The translations under genes and the position numbers were made by a program. From an uncultured Bacteroidales bacterium (GTDB lineage: Bacteria > Bacteroidota > Bacteroidia > Bacteroidales > P3): DNA of 5,533 nt. Under the pieces are notes generated by a model. It saw only the letters and a list, made by a program, of their open reading frames with translations. It was not told where the DNA came from and made no database searches. Below, in pieces: positions 1 to 5,310 of this stretch. Within the stretch, counting starts at the first letter, position 1. Each line of letters begins with the position of its first letter. The stretch covers positions 1 through 5,533 of the forward strand of contig CALCUN010000130.1 in assembly GCA_937906975.1 (NCBI GenBank), read 5' to 3'.

Positions 1-162
1 GACATAAGACAACAAGGACGTGCAACACAAGGCGTGAAATTAATTAACATCAAAGACAATGATTCAATAGCCTCTGTCGTTGAAATAAGTAGAGAAGAAG
101 ACGAAGAAGAAGTAGAAGTATTAACAGAAGAAATAACAAATCAAGAACAAGAAAACGAATAA
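1..162 (+). CDS. gyrA: DNA gyrase subunit A, C-terminal end (5' truncated by window)
   Basis: Frame 1 is open from the first base to a TAA at 160-162 and gives 53 residues. The segment GRATQGVKLINIKDNDSIASV matches, from family knowledge, the last blade of the GyrA C-terminal beta-pinwheel, where a GRATQGVRLI-type strand is followed by a D-S-I/V-A-S-V strand. After it comes a strongly acidic tail (EEDEEEVEV then Glu/Gln-rich), as is usual at GyrA C-termini. GyrA is the cleavage-rejoining subunit of the A2B2 gyrase that introduces negative supercoils; the pinwheel wraps DNA. The catalytic tyrosine and the GyrA box would lie upstream, outside the window. The TPR gene starts 13 bp after the stop, so the two are probably co-transcribed. 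ParC is the alternative, but the conserved last blade and acidic tail favour GyrA. Confidence 0.85.
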   Translation, partial: DIRQQGRATQGVKLINIKDNDSIASVVEISREEDEEEVEVLTEEITNQEQENE

Positions 163-175
163 AAACAATAAAAAG

Positions 176-1369
176 ATGAAAAAAAGAATCTTATTTTTGG
201 CACTATTAGCCATAACATTTGGAGCCTCAGCTCAAACAATGAAAGTACAAAGTGCGTACGCAGACTGGCAAAACAATCGTTTAAGAAACGCAATGACTAA
301 CATTGAAGAAGCATGCGCTCACGAAAAAACAGGATTAGAAGCAAAAACTTGGTATTATGCAGGAGCAATCTATGCAAGAGTCGTAGAAATTTCACAATCT
401 GAAAACAAAGACGACCAAAAAATATTGAAAAAACAAAAAATCACCGAACCAATTGCTGAAGTTGCATTAAAATCACAAAAAGCATTATTGAAAGCAATCG
501 AAATAGAAAAGAAAAACGGTACAAACGAGTTCATTTCATTAGCAAACGGAACACTTAACGTAGTAGCAAGCTATTTCTCAAACGAAACAGTTAATGCTTT
601 CAATGCAGAGAAATACGAAGACGCTATCAAATATGCAGAAAACGCAATAGAATCAGCAAAAGCAGCAAACTTTAAAGAAGCCTTAGAACAATCAAAATAC
701 GTTATGGCACTTTCTTACGAAGTTTTGAAAAACACAGACAAAGCAAACGAACTTTATCGTGAATTGATAAAAGAAAACACTAAAAAACCAGACGTTTACA
801 TCAAAATATTCGCTGCAAACCAAGCTGAAAAACAAACAGATAAAGCGATAAACGTATTAAAAAGAGGAGTGAAGAACCTTCCAGATAACCCACAATTAAA
901 AGCCTTATTAGGAAGCACTTACTTACAAGCAGGACAAAGAGAAGAAGCAGAAAAAGTAGTACAATCACTTTTAGCATTAGGCGAAAAGAAAGAAGTATTC
1001 AACTATGTAGGCGACATTTATAGAGACGCAAGCGAAATAGCAAAAGCAGAAGAATACTACAACAAATCATTAGCACTTGACCCAGCACAATCAGATGCTT
1101 ATTTCGGATTAGCATCAACATATTTCAATAAAGGAATTGACGTTTTAAAAGAAGCAGACAAAGTACCATTAGATGATATGACAGGTGCATACGACAAATT
1201 GAAAAACGAATCATTTGATTACTTTAGAAAAGCAATACCAAATTACAGAAAAGTTTTAGAAGTTAAACCAAAAGATTTCCAAACACTAAAAGCATTAAGA
1301 AATATCTATTCATTATTGAATATGAAAGCAGAATTCCAAGAAATTGATGCTTTATTAAAACAACAATAA
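176..1369 (+). CDS. Secreted or periplasmic TPR-repeat protein downstream of gyrA
   Basis: The 397-aa protein begins with a clear Sec signal peptide: MKKR, a hydrophobic stretch at about residues 5-16, and a likely signal peptidase I cut after ASA at about residue 19. It should therefore be periplasmic or envelope-associated. The rest is almost wholly helical. TPR-like units are visible at about 143-176 (FNAEKYEDAIKYAENAI), 177-207, 223-256 (TDKAINVLKRGVKNLPDNP), 275-308 (YVGDIYRDASEIAKAEEYYNKSLALDP) and 309-365, where a linker interrupts a last unit (FRKAIPNYRKVLEVKPKD). TPRs bind other proteins; no enzyme domain is seen. A TPR protein after gyrA is a recurring arrangement in Bacteroidetes as I recall it, but its specific role is not known to me. 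Codons prefer A and C in third position (AAC, GAC, ACA), unlike the T-ending phage genes beyond 1457. The start is the only ATG ahead of the signal peptide. Confidence 0.85.
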   Translation: MKKRILFLALLAITFGASAQTMKVQSAYADWQNNRLRNAMTNIEEACAHEKTGLEAKTWYYAGAIYARVVEISQSENKDDQKILKKQKITEPIAEVALKSQKALLKAIEIEKKNGTNEFISLANGTLNVVASYFSNETVNAFNAEKYEDAIKYAENAIESAKAANFKEALEQSKYVMALSYEVLKNTDKANELYRELIKENTKKPDVYIKIFAANQAEKQTDKAINVLKRGVKNLPDNPQLKALLGSTYLQAGQREEAEKVVQSLLALGEKKEVFNYVGDIYRDASEIAKAEEYYNKSLALDPAQSDAYFGLASTYFNKGIDVLKEADKVPLDDMTGAYDKLKNESFDYFRKAIPNYRKVLEVKPKDFQTLKALRNIYSLLNMKAEFQEIDALLKQQ

Positions 1370-1391
1370 ACACGAATTTTTTTCATATCTT

Positions 1392-1428
1392 AAAAAAGGG
1401 TTATTCCAAATTGGAGTAGCCCTTTTTT
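1392..1428 (+). terminator. Strong rho-independent terminator, probably bidirectional
   Basis: An A6-GGG run at 1392-1400 pairs with CCC-T6 at 1420-1428. The stem continues inward through 1401-1407 with 1413-1419, including two G-U wobbles on the + strand RNA, and closes on an AT-rich loop of about 5 nt around 1410. The T-run follows the GC part for + strand transcripts, and the A-run supplies the same for - strand transcripts. It lies 22 bp after the TPR stop, so it ends the gyrA-TPR transcript. It also shields the adjacent attL and the phage genes from host read-through. Confidence 0.9.
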
Positions 1429-1430
1429 AG

Positions 1431-1454
1431 TACTTTACATTTTCTACTTTACAT
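1431..1454 (+). repeat. 10-bp direct repeat that includes part of the XerD arm
   Basis: TACTTTACAT occurs at 1431-1440 and again at 1445-1454, separated by TTTC (period 14 bp). The second copy covers most of the XerD-type arm of the dif site; the first lies just outside it on the chromosomal side. It may be an accessory half-site, the remains of an earlier recombination, or chance in AT-rich sequence. Confidence 0.6.
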
Positions 1455-1473
1455 AATTTAAATTATGTGCCAA
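1446..1473 (-). other. dif-like XerC/XerD site, prophage attL
   Basis: Read on the + strand, the site has a left arm ACTTTACATAA (1446-1456), a centre TTTAAA (1457-1462) and a right arm TTATGTGCCAA (1463-1473). On the - strand the arms become TTGGCACATAA and TTATGTAAAGT. These line up with the E. coli XerC arm GGTGCGCATAA and XerD arm TTATGTTAAAT with the same 6-bp spacing. The inner 18 bp (1451-1468) form a perfect palindrome. Microvirus prophages of Bacteroidetes are known to use the host XerCD recombinases at dif, and the change from host to phage genes falls exactly here. After strand exchange in the centre, the XerD-type arm should be chromosomal and the XerC-type arm phage-derived. The matching attR is beyond the window. 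Confidence 0.85.
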
Positions 1474-2204
1474 TTCCTAATCAATATGACGATAAAATTC
1501 GTATGCCTATGATATATCGTTTTACTGATATAATTCGTAAGACTTGGCAGAACGGATTTGTTGAAGTTGAAGTAGCACGTGATTTAACTGCACGTTATGC
1601 GTTGAAATACATGCAGAAAGATTATAATAATAAGACAAAACAATTAAAGTCTATAAGATTAGGACATGAAACTATAAATAAATATCGTGAATATATATTA
1701 GGCAATCCAGATGTAACCGATTTTACTATATTGACTAAAGATGGAACTTATAGAGATATTCCTATATATGGTTATATAATGGATATGATATATCCGAATG
1801 TTACAAAGTCAGTACCAAAGGAGTTAAGAGATACATTTTTTAGAGTATCTAATTTTATAAATATGACTCTTGAATATGATTTGCCATTAGAGGACCGCCA
1901 AATATTAGAGCTTCACAAATTGAAGTATAATGATTATTTTAAATTGTTTGGATATGAGAATATTAGTACCCCCGTAAAATTTTTTGAGTTGAATTACTCA
2001 TTTGTACGATATTATGAAGATATAAATGAGATAGAAGAAGCAAATTTAGATTTAACCCGAATATTTGAATTAAATTATATTCGTGAGCAACATAATAGAG
2101 CAGTATTATTAACAAATATGCAAAGTTTTGACATACCTCATGAAGTTGCTAAGTTAAATATTCGTATAACAAAAGAATTAAATAAGGAAAGAGATGAAGA
2201 GTAA
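1467..2204 (+). CDS. VP4: Replication initiator VP4 (HUH relaxase), C-terminal part only, cut at attL
   Basis: VP4 nicks the viral origin and joins its tyrosine to the DNA to start rolling-circle replication. Residues 21-53 (IIRKTWQNGFVEVEV, then ARYALKYMQKD) match the GFV...Y-V-A-R-Y-V-x-K block of microvirus Rep proteins; Tyr44 and Tyr48 sit in Y-x-x-x-Y like the two active tyrosines of phiX174 protein A. The later SIRLGHETINKY (62-73) and DGTYRDIPIYGY (92-103) follow the family's conserved order of a glycine-containing motif and then a P-x-Y-Y-like motif. The upstream part with the HUH metal-binding histidines is absent. The nominal start is a GTG inside the dif XerC-type arm with no Shine-Dalgarno, but the frame stays open leftward through the whole dif site to a TAG at 1428-1430. 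It is best read as the 3' piece of a gene joined across attP in the circular phage, and may not be translated here. The last 11 bp overlap the next gene. Confidence 0.82.
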   Translation: MPIPNQYDDKIRMPMIYRFTDIIRKTWQNGFVEVEVARDLTARYALKYMQKDYNNKTKQLKSIRLGHETINKYREYILGNPDVTDFTILTKDGTYRDIPIYGYIMDMIYPNVTKSVPKELRDTFFRVSNFINMTLEYDLPLEDRQILELHKLKYNDYFKLFGYENISTPVKFFELNYSFVRYYEDINEIEEANLDLTRIFELNYIREQHNRAVLLTNMQSFDIPHEVAKLNIRITKELNKERDEE

Positions 2205-2403
2205 AGAAATAAATTCAATTTATCTCGGAGATTTAACTTGTAAAAGTTATGGAAATTTTATGTTTTTGAAATTAGATGATGTTTTAAATTTCATAAAAAG
2301 AGAATATCACCGATATGATTTAGTTGAATTTGATTATCACGAATCGCATTATAAGTTAGAATTAAAATTTAGATTAACAACACAAAAAACGATTGAATTA
2401 TGA
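2194..2403 (+). CDS. Small phage protein of unknown function (69 aa)
   Basis: I do not recognise this protein. It starts inside the end of VP4 (11-bp overlap) with AAGGAAAG at 2184-2191 just before the ATG, one of the better ribosome binding sites in the window, which supports the start. It ends by overlapping the next start in ATGA. The sequence is mixed alpha/beta in look, with a helix-like stretch at about 26-38 (LDDVLNFIKREYHRY) and beta-like alternation at about 42-62 (LVEFDYHESHYKLELKFRL). There is no membrane segment or signal peptide. Its place between rep and capsid genes, where phiX174-type phages hold small accessory genes such as a DNA-binding protein, suggests a role in replication or packaging, but the sequence itself does not show this. 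Confidence 0.7.
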   Translation: MKSKEINSIYLGDLTCKSYGNFMFLKLDDVLNFIKREYHRYDLVEFDYHESHYKLELKFRLTTQKTIEL

Positions 2404-2552
2404 CAACACAAGCAAAACCAAATTGGAAAAAAATTATCGATTTAGTTATTGTGATACTTACCGCTATCGGCTCTTTCATCGGTGGCAATGTATCAGCAAA
2501 AAATTATGATTTTAAAATTAAAGAAATTGTTCAACGAGAAATAAATAAGTAG
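2400..2552 (+). CDS. 50-aa single-pass membrane peptide, smalltalk-like
   Basis: The ATG at 2400 shares ATGA with the stop of the previous gene, and the TAG at 2550-2552 leaves one base before the capsid gene start, so the frame fills exactly what would otherwise be a 150-bp gap. The peptide has a polar N-terminus with NWKK at 8-11, a hydrophobic segment at about 12-29 (IIDLVIVILTAIGSFIGG) and a charged C-terminal part (KIKEIVQREINK). The W-K-x-I...V-I-x-I-L-T-A-I pattern resembles the tiny 'smalltalk' proteins of Bacteroidetes, whose function I do not know; the match is from memory. A one-span peptide in a microvirus could alternatively be a lysis protein working like phiX174 E, but the sequences are not similar. 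Coupled translation with both neighbours is likely from the spacing. Confidence 0.75.
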   Translation: MTTQAKPNWKKIIDLVIVILTAIGSFIGGNVSAKNYDFKIKEIVQREINK

Positions 2553-2553
2553 T

Positions 2554-4941
2554 ATGGCATTCAATCCATTTAAATCAAAACCCCCAGTAGATAAACCAAA
2601 AAGAAATTCTTTTGATTTGTCATTTGCTAACAATATGACAATGGAGTTTGGCAAACTTTACCCAGTATTTTGTAAAGAGTGTTTGCCTGGTGATACCTTT
2701 AGAATTAACCCTACTTTTGGTTTTAAATTTATGCCTATGGTTTTCCCAGTTCAAAGCCGTATGCGAGCAGATTTAAAATTCTTTTACGTAAGAAATAGAA
2801 ATCTTTGGGATAACTGGAAAAAGTTTATCGGTCAAACTGATAGATTAGGCAATAATCCAGTAGTTCCACCATATTTAGTAATTAAAGACAAAGAAAGATT
2901 AGCAACACGCAGTTTGTTGGATTATTTTGGTGTTCCTACTACTGTAGTAAAACAAGCAAGTAGAACACAATATTTTAATTTGTCTAATGGAGGTCAAACA
3001 GCTAATTCATCTTCTCCATTAATAGTACAAGAAAGTAGTAATCCTATTCATTATTATTTTACAAGATTAGCAAAATTAAGAGCAAATAGTCATAGTATTG
3101 TTAGTTATATTAATTCTGCGGTTGGTGAAAATGCTGTTGGTGATATTTTCACTGGTAATCAACGTACTTTTTTCTTTAGTAATAATGTTTTAGGAGGTAA
3201 ATTAACTGAAAATTCTAAAATATTTTTTAAAGTATCTTCACCATCAACGTTTAATATGAGTTCAAACTCATCAGATGAACCAAATTATATTCTTGTTTTT
3301 AAACGTAAAATAAGAATTAACGAAGAAAATTTAGTAGGTTCTTATAGTATAGATGATGTTCCTTTGTTTCTACGTTATCATTATACTTTTGTTGGTGGTT
3401 CTGCTCTTGAGTTCACTGGTATTGATGCTAATAATACTTCTGGTATTATTCAAGCAGTTCATGACCCTGATAAATGGGTAAGTCGTACTTCTAATGAAAC
3501 TCATGTAGATGAAGTTTTTGCAGATTATGACGTCAATACTGATGATTATGTTATTGCATTTGTTTTGGGTCGTCCTCCTTTGACTTCTAAGGATTTAAAT
3601 GATTTACCTAGTTCGTTTTATATAGAAGACTTAGATGTATTAGACCAAGAAGAAGTTTATGATGTTGATAGTCCTTTTATGGGTGATTCTCCTAAGATAC
3701 CGCTTTCTGCTTTACCATTGAGAGCTTATGAAGCAATTTATAATAGTTGGTTCCGCAGAGTTGATGTAGACCCCTTTATTTTAGATGGTCAAAAAGAGTA
3801 CGATAAATTCATTCCTAATAGTTCAGATGGTCCAGATACATATAATTACGATTTTCATTTTGCTAATTGGGAGCATGACTTTTTAACTGATGCAATGCTT
3901 AGTCCTCAAATGGGAGATATTACTCCGCTTGTTGGTGGTCGTCAATCCGAATTAGTCAATACAAAATTATATCAAATTTCTACTTCAGCTAAAGAAATAT
4001 ATGATACTGGTGGAACTGGTTCTACAAATAATAATGTTGGTGCTTGGGTTGAGAGTACTGGAGCAGGTCAAGGTATTAATGGTGGAAATATAAAGAAACT
4101 ACTTCAATTAGACCCTCAAACAGATGACGGAAGTTTGCAGGAAGCTCTTGATTCTGCTGTTACTTATGGTATTTCTATAAATGATTTTAGAAATGTTAAT
4201 GCACTTCAAAAATGGCTTGAAAAGAATGTTAGGAGAGGGTATAGATATAAAGACCAAATGCTTTCACATTTTGGAGTTGGTTTAACTTATGAAGAATGTG
4301 ATATGCCTGAGTATATTGGTGGTGTAAGTGAAGACGTAGTAGTTCGTTCAATAAGTCAAACTACTGGCACTTCTAATTCTCCACTCGGTGCTCAAGCTGG
4401 ACAAGGTGCAGTCATTGGCAAGTCAAAACACGAAATAGACAAGTATACTGATGAACATGGTTTTATTATTGGAATCTTGTGTGTAACTCCTATTCCTACT
4501 TATTCTCAATTATTACCTAAATTCTTTACTAAGACAAATAGCCCATTAGAACACTTTAGTCCAGAGTTTGGACACATCGGATATCAACCTATTCCTATGA
4601 AAGAGGTCGCACCATTGCAGGTATATGATGAAATATTAAATAATCAAGCTCCTGCTGATATGTTAGAACGACCTTTTGGTTATCAAAGAGCTTTTTACGA
4701 ATATCTTTCAAGTACAGATGAAGTTCATGGAGAGTTCCGTAACACATTAAAAGATTTCTTATGTGATAGAGTGTTTGCAGGCGTTCCGAATTTGTCAGCG
4801 AGTTTCTTGCAGGTACGACCAGAGCAATTAAACGATATATTTGCTAATACTGGCAATGATGATAAAATTGTTGGTCAAATTTGGTTTGATTGTGAAGTTG
4901 TGCGTCCTATTCCAAAATATGGAGTTCCAAGATTAGAATAA
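2554..4941 (+). CDS. VP1: Major capsid protein VP1 (phiX174 F-like)
   Basis: VP1 forms the T=1 icosahedral shell around the circular ssDNA. The N-terminus (residues 19-50, NSFDLSFANNMTMEFGKLYP followed by a C-L-P-G-D-T-F motif) and residues 64-95 (VFPVQSRMRADLKFFYVRNR, then W-x-x-W-K-K-F-I) are hallmark sequences of the family. Others are PLSALPLRAYEAIYNSWFRR at 383-402, VGGRQSELV at 460-468, LRNVN-type FRNVNALQKWLEKNVRRGYR at 545-564, YKDQMLSHFGV at 565-575, and the C-terminal FGHIGYQPIPMKEVAP at 672-687. At 795 aa it is long compared with about 430 aa for phiX174 F and roughly 530-660 aa for gokushovirus or alpavirus VP1, from memory. The excess lies mostly at about 130-380, between LLDYFGVP and the SALPLRAYE motif. 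The frame is intact. No clear Shine-Dalgarno is seen; it starts one base after the 50-aa gene. Confidence 0.96.
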   Translation: MAFNPFKSKPPVDKPKRNSFDLSFANNMTMEFGKLYPVFCKECLPGDTFRINPTFGFKFMPMVFPVQSRMRADLKFFYVRNRNLWDNWKKFIGQTDRLGNNPVVPPYLVIKDKERLATRSLLDYFGVPTTVVKQASRTQYFNLSNGGQTANSSSPLIVQESSNPIHYYFTRLAKLRANSHSIVSYINSAVGENAVGDIFTGNQRTFFFSNNVLGGKLTENSKIFFKVSSPSTFNMSSNSSDEPNYILVFKRKIRINEENLVGSYSIDDVPLFLRYHYTFVGGSALEFTGIDANNTSGIIQAVHDPDKWVSRTSNETHVDEVFADYDVNTDDYVIAFVLGRPPLTSKDLNDLPSSFYIEDLDVLDQEEVYDVDSPFMGDSPKIPLSALPLRAYEAIYNSWFRRVDVDPFILDGQKEYDKFIPNSSDGPDTYNYDFHFANWEHDFLTDAMLSPQMGDITPLVGGRQSELVNTKLYQISTSAKEIYDTGGTGSTNNNVGAWVESTGAGQGINGGNIKKLLQLDPQTDDGSLQEALDSAVTYGISINDFRNVNALQKWLEKNVRRGYRYKDQMLSHFGVGLTYEECDMPEYIGGVSEDVVVRSISQTTGTSNSPLGAQAGQGAVIGKSKHEIDKYTDEHGFIIGILCVTPIPTYSQLLPKFFTKTNSPLEHFSPEFGHIGYQPIPMKEVAPLQVYDEILNNQAPADMLERPFGYQRAFYEYLSSTDEVHGEFRNTLKDFLCDRVFAGVPNLSASFLQVRPEQLNDIFANTGNDDKIVGQIWFDCEVVRPIPKYGVPRLE

Positions 4942-4957
4942 TTAAATATTTAAGGTT

Positions 4958-5305
4958 ATGAATAGATATACAAATAAAACTAAAAGACGTCGTTTTGCTA
5001 AGTGTTTTTATGAACAAGGTTCTGAAGTCGTTAAGCCTTATTTAGTTTTGACACCTACGCAAATCTATGGAATGGCTTTACAAGGTAGACCAATTTCAAA
5101 TTATATGTTACCAGAACATAACTTTGACGATGGTGTAATTGCCGAAGCAGATGAAATAGCAGTTCCATTAGAAGAAAAAAGAGGAGTAGATTTGAACGAT
5201 TTGTATCAACATCATAAAGAACTTGAAACAAAAGTGCGAACATATCGTAAAACGTTAAATCGTAAAACGTTCAAACAAAATCCTAAGGAAGAACCTAAAA
5301 ATTAA
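4958..5305 (+). CDS. Small microvirus protein between VP1 and VP2 (115 aa), possibly scaffold-like
   Basis: The protein has a very basic N-terminus (NRYTNKTKRRRFAK), a middle with LTPTQIYGMALQGRPIS at 31-47, an acidic stretch at about 55-67, and LEEKRGVDLNDLYQHHKE at 71-88, then a basic tail. The P-L-E-x-x-R-G-V-D-x-x-D-L motif recurs, as I recall, in small proteins next to the capsid gene of many Microviridae, where they are left hypothetical or called VP3/scaffold-like. Binding of DNA or of capsid subunits during assembly is plausible from charge and position but not shown. AAGG at 4952-4955 lies only 2 bases from the ATG, tighter than usual. It starts 16 bp after VP1 and ends 5 bp before VP2. 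The opposite-strand frame at 5055-5243 is a shadow. Confidence 0.82.
   Translation: MNRYTNKTKRRRFAKCFYEQGSEVVKPYLVLTPTQIYGMALQGRPISNYMLPEHNFDDGVIAEADEIAVPLEEKRGVDLNDLYQHHKELETKVRTYRKTLNRKTFKQNPKEEPKN
5245..5271 (+). repeat. 12-nt direct repeat near the end of the 115-aa gene
   Basis: TCGTAAAACGTT occurs at 5245-5256 and at 5260-5271, period 15 bp (five codons). It encodes YRKTL then NRKTF, a doubled basic motif in the C-terminal tail. This is most simply a five-codon duplication; each copy contains the palindrome AACGTT. Confidence 0.7.
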
Positions 5306-5310
5306 AAGCT

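Noticed and set aside
1392..1428. Terminator hairpin considered as a phage element
   Set aside because: It lies on the host side of attL, directly after the TPR stop, where a terminator for the gyrA-TPR transcript is expected.
1467..1469. GTG as the true start of a complete 245-aa gene
   Set aside because: The GTG falls inside the dif arm, has no ribosome binding site, and the product lacks the N-terminal half of the relaxase; the codon is better explained as internal Val of a joined rep gene.
2400..2552. phiX174 E-type lysis gene by homology
   Set aside because: Only the single membrane span is shared; there is no sequence match to E, so lysis is kept as a possibility only.
4942..4953. 12-bp palindrome TTAAATATTTAA between VP1 and the 115-aa gene
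   Set aside because: It is all A and T with no loop and no following T-run, so it would not act as a terminator; such palindromes are common by chance in sequence this AT-rich.
5055..5243. 62-aa open frame on the - strand
   Set aside because: It lies antisense within the 115-aa phage gene, is Leu/Phe/Val-rich as expected from an antisense shadow, and has no start signal or neighbours on that strand.
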